A stretch of DNA of 64,000 nucleotides, from assembly GCF_947623445.1 (NCBI RefSeq), contig NC_135244.1, positions 14,260,860 to 14,324,859 of the forward strand, in the 5' to 3' direction. This document shows positions 47,616-61,200 of this stretch, piece by piece (positions within the stretch are counted from its first letter, which is position 1; every line of letters begins with the position of its first letter). The stretch comes from Clavelina lepadiformis. Taxonomy: Eukaryota > Chordata > Ascidiacea > Aplousobranchia > Clavelinidae. Below the pieces are notes generated by a model. It did not search any database and was not told where the DNA came from. It saw only the letters and a list, made by a program, of their open reading frames with translations. Made by a program: the position numbers and the translations under genes.

Positions 47616-49447
47616 AACTTTAAATAAAATAAATTTAGATAACCACAGAAAATTTTTTTGTAATGGCGCAAAATAGATAATGACTTTTTATTTTCTTGTA
47701 TAAGTTACTTTGCAAATGTTCCAATCTCTACAGAATGCATTTTCAACAAAATCTTAGGCGCACAAAATGTCAAATTGCACCCTCACAAGCTTTCAGGTGA
47801 GGGTTTTGAAACTTCAACACTATAATAAATTTCTGTACCGCCTGTCTGCTATATAACCAGGTAAAAACTTTTAAAACTGAAACTGTGTCCATGATTGACT
47901 AAATGCATATAAAATTCATTTAAGTTATACATAATTGTGCACATTACTGCACCTGAGAAGGTATTATTGAACCTCATAAAAACCACTCTTAAGTGCACCC
48001 TTGCTAGAGTCTGCAGACCGGCAATGGAGACAACTTAGATAAGATACTCAAGTTCACTTGTCAAATTGTGCTGTTACAGTACTGTACGTTTCAGTGTGCT
48101 CAGTACTATAGCATTTCCGCAGATGTTACACATTTTTAGAAATATAATACTTACAAAACTATGTGGCCTACCTTTTAGCTTTTTTACCGGCAAAATGGAG
48201 AAGTTCTTGGCAAATTCTCTTGACAGGCAACTTGGCTGATAATTTTGTGTTTTTGGGTGATAAGAAATCTCATGCGAGTGGTTGACTTTTGTGTTAGGGG
48301 AATACCAAAGTATACCCTTAGTGAAGTAAAAGATGTTTAGGATAAGAATGGAGAAGATGATTTTATAACAAAAATTAAATAAAATTATTTCATCACTAAT
48401 ACGAGGCCCTACAACATAATTCGAGTGTAAGCAACTGTTTTCCTGAAATGTTTTAAATAACTTTTGTCACTATCGCCGTTTAATGTTACTATAGCATTTT
48501 CGGTTCTCAACTCAGTTTTGTGTTAGGATATCATACCGTACTACTGTGACCACAAATACACAGTAACAGATATTGTAATTGTGATATAATATTAGACCCT
48601 TTCCGCGTAATGGCTACAACTTTTGTATGTAATAAAATTGTTTCAATCGCCTATACTTAACAATGGAAATTATCGACATATTTCGATCCTTTTTAATTTG
48701 CAAGCCATTTCGGAATCGTAATGTAATGAATTCATTCAGATATATAGCATAAGAATTTCTTTACACATAAAAGAAATACATTAAAAACATTTCCTGGTTT
48801 TTATTTTACAACGTTTTGCATTGATCACCCTTTGAATGCGATACTAAAGAAAGAATGCATATAACTATGCACTGCGTTACGAAATGGGTTTACCACTTTT
48901 CGCAACACACGTGTTAGTTAGTAACACGGTCATATGTTTTAAATCATTTGTTCATTATATTGGCATGTATTAATAACACAGTTTCTGTCTAACATAGGAA
49001 GCTAGCCACACCTACCTCCACACGATACAAGAGTTGCCGTTTGGCTACTTAAAATTTACTTGGCCCTCCCAGTCTGCCAACCTTCTTAAACAATTCTTAA
49101 AGTCGTGGACAAGTCCAAAAAGAAGTTGGCCATAAATCAAAGAGTAGTTGTCAGTAAACATACAGTAATTTATATACTAGTGAAAGGATTTTTAATAATA
49201 TGTAGTGGTATAGCAGTTATTGTCAATATCGCGAATTCGGCCTTCATGTTAAGGTCATTACAGGACGGTGATTATGACGCCACAATGTAAAAAAATATGG
49301 CTCATGACTGGGGTTTGTATTAAGTATGCTAGACTAGCTAACGCGTTTTGGATGGAATACGTCTCTATGGGTTGGTGATTAGTAGCAGGTAATGTTTATT
49401 TTCAGCATAGGAATGTCACAGATGACAGTACATAAACAAAGGTGGGC

Positions 49448-49585
49448 AGTCGGTACTCTGAAAGTACCGTCGGTAACGGTACCGGTACTTGGCAAAAAAT
49501 GTACCGACGGTTACGGTATTCGGTACTATTTTGAAAAAGTATTTCGGTACTTTGTCGGTACTCGGTACCGATACTTTTTGAGTAA
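49448..49585. repeat. GGTACC-rich palindromic repeat
   Basis: CGGTACT, GTACCG and GGTACC units recur at least ten times in about 140 bp, in both orientations; the longest block, GTACCGTCGGTAACGGTACC, has a partial inverse nearby (GTACCGACGGTTACGG). Such patches are common at ends of decayed DNA transposons, but no outer ends were found. Confidence 0.5.
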
Positions 49586-51299
49586 AAGATGCTGCTGCAA
49601 ATGTAATGTTTGCCGCTATTATGCCCCCGGTAAAGGTTACTCCAGGTCAAAACATAGGTGACGTTACTCGCTTGCAATTTTACTTGACATTTCTAGATTA
49701 AAAAAGATCAACAGATGTTAAAATTTGCATTAAGGGTTAATTAACATGTATTATTGATAAGGTAGGTAGGTAGCTTAGGTTTGTGATGTGATGTCTACCT
49801 GCACCAACCGAGAGATTTAAATTTCGGAAAGAAATTCAATGCAAGGGCGCAATGAAGGAAATGTGGAGGATTTCAGTTTTATTGTATCTGCGACCATATT
49901 ATTTTAATAATAAAAAGTATTTACTCGCTAAACCACTAACGCGCTGATTGCATTTTTAAATACGCTAAACGTGTCATTGTTTCATAAATAAATTTAACTT
50001 TTTCCTTTAAGATTTTGAGCACATTTTCATTCGTTAGAATTTTGCGTCCGAGTTAAGTTTGCTATATAAATTTCATTGTGACAACACAATGTATTTTACG
50101 TTACGTGCAAGGTTATGTTGTTGGAACCGGAAATGATGTGTGTGAATTTTCGATGTTCACACTGGATTGGTAGACCGTTGGAAGTTGGCTACTTGAAAAG
50201 TAGATCTTGGATTAAGAAAGGTTGGGCACCGGCGTCTTAGAGCATTACGACCAACATCACTTATTCAAACGTATAAAAGTTCACCCAGTTGTACTTCAGT
50301 CATTTGGAGTCATACGTTTCCAAAATCTTAAAACTCCCACTGCATCGCTGTCTTTGCGCCACTCTATCCTGTTGCTGTTCGCTAGGTGTCTCCATGTGTG
50401 TTTTCGAGACCAGTTCTAATGTATAAACTTATACCCGTTACCATGTCCATGTGAAAGTGTGTCCGACTTGCAAGAAGTTCTATCATAGAGTCTGATTGGA
50501 AAATGGGGTAACTTCTTCGGTTAGTAACTTAGGTTCACCTACAGTTATGACACATGTTCACGTTAATTGTAGTTGTTGAAATTGGAGGAGTTCGGCACCA
50601 GGTAATCTTTACTCCCATGGGGTCCTCACGCCTCGTCATGCTGGAGAAAGCCCTTTTCCTTTGAACTTGGTTTCCAGATCGTGTGCGAGCTGGAAAACTG
50701 CTGTGTTATTTGCATGGTTATTTCTGCAGCATAAGTCTTTGCAATCATTGTTATGCGTCTGCACAAAAATCTTCCAATGACGTAGTACTGGTCACGTGAT
50801 GCACTGGGTGACTCGTCACAAAGCAATTGAGCCTAATTAGATTTACGTTCTTATATATATGAGAATGAAGCAATACAAGAATTTCGCGGCGCCCAAAATT
50901 TGGCAACCCCTATAAGCTAATAGTTTATCACATATTAATATGTTACTAACACAGTTGAATAAAATGGTTAATCTTTATCGTAACACAGCATATTATTATG
51001 CATTAATCTTTAAGTAATGGATAGAATCGATCATTCTTTCTCATCGCTTGAGCATCAGTTACTGTGCAGGTTCCGATGCATATAAGCACATTTTTTATTT
51101 GTTTTTTTTTTAACAGCATTTGTAGCCTAATGTAATTTTCCTACTTGTAAGGAATGCATTTTTGAACAGTGTAGTTATAATAAACATTTTTCAAATGAAA
51201 AGCAACAGAAACTAATATTCTTATATAATATTAAATTTTAGCAACAGAAACTATACAAATATAACTCTTAGATCTCTTGCATCGTGCTCCATCAAGCGT

Positions 51300-52704
51300 G
51301 GATACTGCTTTACGGGCAATTGTATGTTTATATGGCGAGTACCTTCGCATATCAACTGCCCTCCAACCAAGCTTCTTGGGTCGCATAAGATGATACTCCA
51401 TTACAACTCCATGTCTTCATATAGAGTTTCTTTACCTCACCTCGCGATCTCGGAGTATATCATTGGAGGAAATGCTCCACACGTGCGACCAACTGCTATG
51501 GCAATCATATTCACTGCGACAACAACAACTTTATCTTTCGCTACCACCAATGTTTAGAGCTCGATAAACTCGCTCTTTTTCGTCCTCACCTGCCATACTT
51601 CTCAAACGCCATACTCTCAATTCTCGCGACTTCTTGCAACCTTTGACACGCAACAGGACGTTCTTATTTCCGACGTTCTTACTACTTTCAACGAGGAGAA
51701 CAAGTTCTCACATTACCAGCTCACGAAGCTGGTCGGCACACTCTACAAAGCAGTTAAAAAGATCTTATCTACTGAAATACTCACTACCATTCTTGGACAT
51801 CAAACCATGGGCTCTAGAGGTGGAAATTTTATGTCTATGGCAGCATGCCATTCTTTTAACAGTACCGTCTTACTGTCACCTGTGTACAAAAATGAATTTA
51901 GCCAACGTCCTATCATCAAGTATCGCGAACAATACGGCCAACTCATTTCAGACAACATTGGATTACTGAGAGTACGTCTACTGGAGTCGCATTGACCAGC
52001 AAGAAGTTTTGTCTTCCGAATTCTGGGACACCCCGTCCTTTAATACAACTATACTTTATCGCACGAGTTTGTGCAGGCACATCAACTCAACTTACCTTTG
52101 TCGCCTATACACATCAACTACAATGTACCTGACTATGAGAAAATCCTCAACGAGCTCCCTGACTCTGACTCGTTTACTGATCTTCAATCGATGCTCAGCT
52201 CTATATCTGAAGCCAACCTTCTTAAGGAGCAAATGCGACATGTCTTAACAAGCCTTACTACGACCGATGAAACTATGGTCAACGGCTCCTACGTCGTAAA
52301 CAGGATTTCCAGGATAAACATAAAGGATGAGAGAAATGGATTCGCAATTTGCGACAGTGCAAGGAGTAACGTTTGTTTCGCGGCGTGCACAAGTCGCAAA
52401 TTGCGAATCCATTTCTCTCATCTTTTATGTTTATCCTGGAAATCCTGGCAATGATGTGGGCTCTATTTCACACCAGCGGGTTTACCCGATCATCTCCCCA
52501 CCATTTACAATATGCCAGATCTCTTGTATCCCGTATTCGCGTTTGGCGACATCAACATCGAGCACCAATTGCACATCCACGGCAAAATCAAACATCACCT
52601 TTCCCTCGACGTTCTCACGATCAACGGCCTTCTTCGGGACCTTCCGATCACGCGCCACCCACTTCCCCTTCTCGTGATGATTTCCCAGAAACCCATAATT
52701 TAAG
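51300..52704 (+). pseudogene. Decayed coding island, possible viral or retroelement relic
   Basis: In contrast to the AT-rich surroundings, this 1.4 kb has many C-ending codons and overlapping open stretches on + whose best coding frame shifts repeatedly: about 51324-51557, about 51625-51993 (stop TGA), then frame changes near 51970 and 52065, and an open frame to about 52350. After the palindrome (52301-52447) an open stretch runs 52512-52703. The peptides look protein-like: acidic and hydrophilic in the middle and, in one late frame, Pro/Ser/Arg-rich. None matches a family I can name. An endogenous copy of a viral nucleoprotein or capsid-type gene, or a gag-like gene, would fit the pattern; a host pseudogene is also possible. 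The breaks make it non-functional. Confidence 0.45.
52301..52447. repeat. Nearly perfect palindrome, 55-bp arms
   Basis: Arms 52301-52355 and 52393-52447 are inverse copies with a single mismatch, around a 37-nt centre. The left arm lies in an open frame of the decayed island and the right arm is its inverse. It looks like a recent inverted duplication rather than an old terminal repeat. Confidence 0.9.
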
Positions 52705-55202
52705 TTTCATTATTTGTATCACTTCGTTTTTATGTACCTTTAATTCCATGCGCATGTGCCACCTTGTTATTTTCCTCTGTACTTTGTCGCCTTTAGTGAA
52801 TTTGTTTTCTTCTTACTTGCTTGAATAGAGGAAGGAGGACACAAAGGGACAAAAATGACGTTTTTTGAAATTGCTGTTTTAATTGAAGTCGAAGGAAACC
52901 CAAATTTCTACAAATGACAAAGATTTACTTGAGCTACAATATGAACCCCACAGACAGCATAAATTGAATTCACACGAAACACCAAAAACAATTTAAAAAA
53001 AAAATTGTTTGTCCCAATGTGCACTTTGGGACAAGGCGTGGTGCCCATTGGGACATTAAAATGTTTGAAAGAAATTGTATTTAAAACGAAAATTAAATCA
53101 CAAGAAACGATAAAAGTCTCGGAAAACTCCCGAGTCCATGCATTTTGTTTACTTTACATTATGACGTTTTTTCTTTAACCAATATAGGGTGCCGTGTCAT
53201 GGTCATGTTTTAACACTTTGTCCTAAAATCATTGTAATTCAATTGTAAATCAATTGTAAATACACTGCTCCTGTTTTAGGTAGACACTTTATACCTTGAA
53301 TTCTCACACAAAAGTATAAAAAATCGACTTTTTGAAGGCACTGGAATATCACTAATTTTTGGGGCACAATATGACACATTGTGCCCCAAAACTTTTGTCT
53401 CATTGCGCCCCTAGCACATAAAAATAATAAAACTGTATAATTACCGACTAAGCTGAAAAGCTATGTCAAATCTAACACAAGAAAATAATACCCTAATGTT
53501 AGGACTATAATTTAAAACTTTTCAATCTTGCATTCGTAAGAGAACATTTACAAGAATGCGATCGGAATGAAGTCTGTGAAAAAAACTTTCAGGTGTCAAA
53601 AACAAACCTCACCCTGTAACTTAGAGCTCTGCTTACCAAAAAAAGAAACTTTAGTTAGTGATATCGCTGGTAGTAGACGATATGATCAGTAGAGCATGAA
53701 GTTTGAGAGTTTCCATTTTTTGAAAAAATTTAACTTGTCCCAAGTTGCACGCTTATTTCCTTTCCGTTTGCTGCAAAGCTTCGCCCCTAAATCGTTTTTA
53801 ATCCTCCACTTTATTGCTTCCTCTTTATCAACGTTTATGATTTTTGATCCTTCAGCTCATTTTATTAGGAGACGCAGTTTACTTGAACAACCTTCACCTC
53901 TCTGGTTTCTCCACGGTTGAAAGATTTGAATTTTATCAGCGTGAAAATTTCAGTTGACTTGACTCGAGTCATACTCCAAATTATTGTCATTCAATTACTG
54001 AAGTCATCGTTAGATTGGTATGTTGTCTTTAAAACACTTTCTTCAAATTCCACACTGCAACGAATTCTATTAAAGAGGCAAAAACGTCACAATAGGTAAA
54101 ATAGATCGGTACGAGCAGCCTATAATTACGTTGCAAGCATTCAGAGTTCTACGGTTTGGTATTAACTGGGATTAGCTCGGATGTCAATAATATTTACTAT
54201 CCGGATTTTTGTGTGTTTTAATAAACGGTAAGCATGAAAGAACGTTTTTATCTTAATTTCTAGCAAAACATGTGTCGATTGTAAATACGTTCAAACGTGA
54301 CGTCGTTTTATTATGAAAAACCACATATGTAACCAAACTTTCTCAAGTTCTTGATGTTGAAGCGCACAATCGATCTCAAACTGCTTTCTTTAGCAAACCG
54401 CCCAGGCCTCACTTTGCAATGCTTCTACTAAAGTTTTAATGCCTGGAGGTTAACGTATCATTTTACTTGCACATATCAATGGATTTATGAATTGATTGTG
54501 ACATAATTGTAGAACGATTCAACATTTAACGTCTTGAAAGAATGGAGGACTTAGAGTTGTGAATTAAGTTTTTACTTAAGTTTAACAGCGAGTCAATCAC
54601 TACTTCTGCCCGTTAGTTTGCGCGTATCTGAAAACAGTGGGAGTTAAAAATTTGCTAAAAACGCACTTATAACGATATGTACTTGTTGTTTGGTTAATCA
54701 ATCTAGCATTTACGCTTAAAATAAAGGTAAATCGTAAAATGTGACTATTTAACACGCGGACTTGAGGATTCTACGTCAGAATTAACATGCATGTACAGTG
54801 TTTCATTAGGTTTAATAACCATTTTTCGCCATTATAATAAATGTTGTTGCAATGAAATAAATAAATGAAAATAAGAAAAGCTGGAATAAATGGAGTATTT
54901 TTTTCAACAAAAAAATATATACTATATACATGATTTTGTTTCATAAAAAGCACAATAATAAAAGCCTGGATAACAGTGAGAAATCAGGAACAACTGATAA
55001 AACATAATGCATCATAATAATACAAAAAGAAAAAAAATGCTTCATAAAAAATAGGCATAGGTACTCATTATATTTCAAACCACACAGTACAGGCACACAA
55101 AATATAAAAATGATATATTTTCTCAGAACTTCATTTACATTCTAAGACTCTTTACATTTAAAACAAAAATACAATATTTTATTATTGAAAGTTAGGATTT
55201 TA
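52705..55202. other. Gene-poor stretch with serial small hairpins
   Basis: No gene recognised. Three short inverted repeats cluster at 52989-53391: ACAATTT/AAATTGT, GTCCCAA/TTGGGAC (53011-53032) and the perfect 14-bp TTTTGGGGCACAAT/ATTGTGCCCCAAAA (53357-53370 and 53378-53391, 7-nt loop). The rest is AT-rich, with short frames (60-74 codons) that show no domain. Confidence 0.4.
55178..55183 (-). terminator. Candidate polyadenylation signal of the ZDHHC21-type gene
   Basis: An AATAAA on the - strand, about 20 bp after the TAG stop at 55203-55205. This is close, but usable for a short 3' UTR. Confidence 0.45.
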
Positions 55203-58200
55203 CTACACAGCAAATGGATGAGAAGCACCTAAGCCTATACTGTTAGTGATAGGATACGAGCGTATTCTGCACGGAAAAAGCCAGAGAATCCTTGATGTTC
55301 CACATAAACTTGCAAACGAGTGATGCTTTGATTTGCTAGAAAGTGTGAAAGAAAGATATTGATTTAATGAAGTCCATGATAAGTAATGAAAAACCAATAA
55401 AAAAGTTTAAACATAAAAAGTATGCAATACGTTGAAGAAGTATGATATCACCAAGCACAAAACACAAACATCCAGAGCTTTTTGGTTATAAATATTAATA
55501 TTTTTAATTATTTATTTATCATCAACATTGGTCCTGTGTGGCATTTGTGATCACCAAGTAAACATCTTACTAGCCTTACCTATCTCTAAATCTTTGAACT
55601 GCCAAAATAGTATTTGATTCGGACATGTTTTCAATGGTTGTCTTGTCCTGATACCAAACGTACAAAACAAAAGATGTATTGGTCACAAAAGAGTTCTTTT
55701 GAAGTATACTTTACTCAACATAAAACAAGTATTACTACTTAGCAAAAAGTAACATTTACAGCCAACTCAAGTTCAGGTAAATCAATTCACTGGTCTGCAT
55801 GAAAATTTTATTCTGTATGAAGCCAACGTTTTCTAGCTAATTTTGATCCGCTGATTTCAAAAATGCCATCCTTTTTGGTCTGTCACATCAGGTTTTAAAG
55901 TTACGGTTGAAAAACCGCATAATTTTTCGCTTTTACGTTTAACTAATCACTTTTTTGTCAAAAGGATATAATTTATCAAGATAAATTTTGTTATCACAAC
56001 GAGCTACGTATGTGGTACCAGAAAAAACTCAAGAGCCTTCCCTTTGGCGTCCCTACGGTATGTAGGGAGCAAAAAAACCATCGCAATGACTGTTATTTTT
56101 GTATGGTGTGTTAAGGGGTTTAACAGAAGAAACAAATCCAATATCAAGTACCCTAATTTAAAGTCAGCATTGAGGCCTGTACCACATTGTGATGAAATTC
56201 CTGTGCCGAATCCTCTAACAGAGATGCAAAGCTCCTCAGAATCTGAAGAAAGTGCAGTTGATGAAGTGCACTATCAGGAAGAAATAAACGATGACTCTCC
56301 AAAGCTGTTTTCACAAACTCAGCTGAATGATTTCACAAGAGAGTTATATCTTTCAAAAGAATATGCACAACTTCTAGCATCAAGATTAAAGGAAAAGAAT
56401 CTTCTAGAAAAGAGCACAAGTTTTGCGTGGTACCGCCACAGAGAGAAAGAATTTGCGGAATTTTTTAGTAAAGAAAATACTCTTGTTTATTGTAGGAATG
56501 TTCAGGGTTTGATTGAAACATTTAGGATATCATATTCAGCAGAATATTGGAGACTGTTCATAGATTCTTGGAAGACGAGCATGAAAGCTGTGTTGTGGTA
56601 CAATGGGAAAACTGTGCCATCAGTACCTGTTGCACATTCTACTGAGATGTCAGAAACGTATGAAAACAGTAGTTCTGTTGCAAATGATAAAGTACCAAGA
56701 GCATAACTGGTTGATATGTGCTGATTTAAAAGTTGTAGCTCTCATACTATACTACACTAAATTTCCCTGTTTTCTTTATCTCTGGGACAGTAGGGCAGAT
56801 ACTTCCCACTTTACTCGGAAATTGTGGCCAGCAAGAGATGAGTTTCTGCCTGGATCTAAGAATGTGAAGGCACATCCTCTTGTTGCTCCAGCAAAAGTTT
56901 TTTTACCGCCCTTGCACATCAAGTTTGAGTGCATGAAAAACTTTGTGAAAGGTATGGACAAATACGGAGAAGGATTTAGGTACCTGCGAGAAAAGTTTTC
57001 GTCTTTATCCGAAGCTTAGCTGCAAGCAGGTATTTTCACTGGACCTCAAATCAGAGCACTGTTGAAGGATGAAAATTTCGAAAAAAAATGTCTGTAACGG
57101 AATTGCAAGTCTGGAAGGGGTTAAAAGCTGTTAACCAACAGTTCCTTGGAAATAACAGAGCCTCCAATTACAAACAGCTTATTACAGATATGCTCGATGC
57201 CTTTCAAAAACTTGGATGTAGGATGAGCATCAAAATGCACTTTTTATCCCACCTAGACTACTTCCCAGGTAACTGTGGGAAGTTTAGTGAAGAACAAGGT
57301 AAACGTTTTCACCAGGAGATAACGGTAATGGAGGAACGCTATCAGGGTAAGTGGAATGTCAGCATGATTGCTGACTACTGCTGGTGTCTTAAAAGAGAAG
57401 ACTCTACTAAATATGTGAGAAAATCAGGTAGACGCGCATTTTCAATGGAATAGATACAGAGGTAGTGAACCGCTGTGCTTTCAATAATAATCATTTTACT
57501 GGATTGCATGGTTATTGTTGTCATATTTCAAAAATCTTTATTGTTTTATCATAAGAAGACAAAAATGTGTAACAATTCTGTGCAAACTGTGAATTTTTTC
57601 GAGTCAAGCTTGTTGTACACTTTACATTATTTGCGATTATTCACCAAAAACGCTATATCACGTGTAACAGTTATCTCAAAAACCTGATGTGCTAGAATAA
57701 AACGGACAACAGATTCGGAATCAGCGCCCCAAAATTAGCTATATTTGCATGTTTTTAGTGAAAAAAAAATTTTGAAGTTGAAAAATGCAGGCCAGTGTTA
57801 TCGTTGGCAATTTTGCTTTAAGACTACTGCACTAAAATCGAGATGGCCGAAAACTAATTGCAACACATATAAATATTTTTCCAAAATGACAAGATATGTA
57901 CTCAAAATGCCAGTGTTAAAAACAAATTACATTAGACAAGTAACATACATTCAAAGATGAATTTATTTCAGCTTTATGAGTACAGATTATACTACAATCA
58001 CTGCTGGAGGTGCAAACCAAAAATATTCAAATATGTATAACAAAATGTAGAAAATATCAAATTAAAACTTTTCCAAACTAAAATTTACCCAAATTGTAAC
58101 AACCATGACGAAGCAACATACATCAAGTGTAATAAGTATGTGCTATGTAATTTTGCTTTAACATTTTCCTGTATTAAAAACTCTTTGAGGTTGAAAAATT

Positions 58201-61200
58201 TCTTTTTGGTACCTTCGGTAAACGAATTTTTTAAAACCAATTTTACATATATGATATAATAAAGATAACATTGCCTACTGTTGTCGATACTTACGTAGTA
58301 AACATTGATGTATTGAGTAAGAAGTAAAAACAAAGTTGCAAGATTCATCAATAAAATGAAGAAATAGGACAAGTATCTTATACTTGGTGAGGTAGAATTA
58401 ATCCATGGTATCTATTGAAAAGATATATGTTTATATATACATGTAGATAGATTTGTGTTCATAAAAGTTTGGTATTTACTTACACGGACATGCAGACAAA
58501 TTCAAGGACATTCATTGGATAGGAAATATTGTGAAAGCTCAATAACTTGAAATAGGAAAGAGTCCAAAGTCCATCAAATCATTTCAAGTTCGACTTAGTT
58601 ATTTGAAGTTGACAAAATTGGCACCAAATTCACATTAAAAAGAGATTGTGCGAAAATGATCAAATCAAGTTTTTAACTTTAACATACTGTAAACACCGTT
58701 GTGCCAACTTACTGAGCTTTCGCTGCAGTTTTTATCAGAAAAAGACTGCTGTTATAATTAAACTAGCTGCCAAAGAGTAGTGTTATAAACCTCAGAATAA
58801 AAGTTTTATGTACCGTATTTACTTCAGCTTATCAATGTTATTATATTTTGCAAGCCAAAAACCTTAACATTAACAACCTTGCAACAGTGAACAATTATGA
58901 CAATAAAATTATTATTGTCCATCGAGGCGATTTAGATTTTATTGTGGTTTGCGCAAAAAATAGGAATAGTGCATTTAATTGAAAGGGTATTACTAATGAC
59001 AAAAAATGCTGATAAAGAAGCTCGTGACAAATGAGATTTTAATTCTGTATGATCCTATATATAATAACCTCCATAAAAAAATCAACTAAATGTGCTTTTA
59101 GAGTTTGAACATGAAATGTCATTGAATAAGTTTTTCGTTAAAAACCATAAAAACGACTCAGAACTGGGAGAAGCAACAAACCAGGATATATGGTAAGCTT
59201 ATATATGCTATTTACCTGATTACATGCCGAGCACTCTTCCAGCCACTTAAACACATGCAGTAAATAAATCACAGTGTTCAATACAGCAAAAGCAAAGGTG
59301 TAACATAAGAGTGTGATAAATATCCAGCTATTTCCAGCACCAATACAATTATTAGTCCTACAAGAGAACGAGTAAAAAATGAAAGTACTGCTATGGAGCG
59401 TTTACAGTATTTCTGAAAAGACCTCAGCAAGAATTTGATAGTTAAGCAAGTTATTAACTCTTCTTTTTTTCTTACCACATACAATGGTGATCCATTTTCA
59501 AAACACAGTGACCACATTTTTGGCAATGATGACTGCGTGGAGGTCTTGGTTTCACACACTTTGGACATTTCTCCCAAAATGTCCAGTCAATCTAAAAACA
59601 TACCGGTAATTTGTGTTTATGTGGAAATCAACAAAACTTAATATTATCAATACTCGAGATGTACCTTTTCATCGGATAGTTTTAGGACACGTCCTGGATC
59701 TGATAACATCGTTCGAAAAAATGAAATGATGGTATTCGCACTCAGGAACATGTAAACTAAAAAGCATAATACTGTACGATAAGATGTTACAGGCATGGCT
59801 GTATGAATATTTATCCGCAAATTGAACAAAGTGTTCGGCATAACGACTTTGGATGCATATTTCAATCAATCATTTTATTTTTCTCCAAAAGCACGGTGGG
59901 GACGAAAAATCAAGCCAGTTGTTACTAACACGCGCCAATGAACTGGAAAAAGTGACAAAGCCGAAAAGGCTTAAAACACGCTCAAGAGAAATAACGCTGA
60001 TTGCTGATAACAACTAGTATGGCCACTAAACCTATAATTAGTTAAATCCATAAAACATAAGTTGAAAAAGCGAAAATTAAGCAGACGAGGTTCAAAAAAT
60101 GATATTTGGAATTTTCAGTTTATGATCTTGCCTGATTATATGAAACAATCTGCCAGGAACACTGAACAATTACAGGCATCAATAATGATTTTCCTGAGGG
60201 AAATACATTAACAGTAGAACGCGAATGAAAATCAACCTAGTGGCAAATTGTATTTGTCACATTTCAGAAAATGTGTTGGATTCGATCAAACAAAGACAAT
60301 CACTTTACAAGTAAGCCATTCCCAAAAGTTTTAAAATGATTTTGAATTCTTTAAATCAGGGAATATCAATTTTTTTTATTCGGTGAACCTACGGTCCCGC
60401 CTCGAAAGTATGCAGTTTTTGACAAAAACTTGTTCGTGCAAACACACAAATGCACTAAAGTGTTAATTCTTTTCTATTGTAAATTGGCGTTTAAACAACC
60501 TTTTTTTGTTTGTTTATTATTATCAATGGGTGTGAAATAAAGTTCGGCCTCCATGTTGATGAACTCGTGGGAGTAGGTGACACACCTTCCACTATGGCCT
60601 ACAGTCGGACTATTCAAATATCTGTTAATCAAGGCAATTTTAGCTATCTGATAACCGGATAAAATTTTATTGGTTTACCAACAAAGAAGTGACGTTTTTT
60701 AAAGTTATGGTTTCAAGTTCCCCGTTTTCAGCAGTTTAAAACCTGGAAGTTAGTTTCCAGTACATAACAAAAGTGGTGATTGACTTAATTCAAACCTTTA
60801 TTCATATCACTTTTTCCTGTATTCTCCACAAGACATAAAATGTAAGAGGGAATCTGTTCTATTATACACAAAGCGATTGAAAAGTGCCAGTAAAATTACA
60901 AGTTAACCATCAGACACTAACATTTTAGCAGATGCATTGCAAAAAAGGACTGGACAGTTTTCCAAGGATTCAGCCGAAATGTTGGAGTTTGATTGTACAC
61001 TTATGATTTTACTAAATTAAAATAAACTGTCAAAACAACAAACGTAATAGATATAAAGAATTTGTGATATGTTTGTATACAGATGTGGTCTTTTTATTAC
61101 AAATCTATGTCACACTTGGTAGTTCTTACAAGTGACGAATGCTGTTTACTACAAATTAGAGAAAAGGTTGCATTATGGTTATCGTTTAGGTTGCCACTAT

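Larger units (their letters stand above)
45583..51299. other. Long gene-poor stretch
   Basis: AT-rich, with no gene recognised. Points of interest listed separately are a GC-rich island near 47.5 kb and a GGTACC-rich palindromic patch near 49.5 kb. A 61-codon frame (49105-49290, +) starts with GTG and has one hydrophobic segment (IYILVKGFLIICSGIAVIV), but no ATG or firm splice context supports it. Confidence 0.4.

Noticed and set aside
49105-49290. 61-codon frame with one hydrophobic segment
   Set aside because: Starts with GTG, not ATG, and no firm acceptor or family match supports it.
59278-59577. 99-codon frame on - reading through the DHHC exon
   Set aside because: Wrong frame and reads through the intron; the spliced DHHC frame has all zinc ligands.
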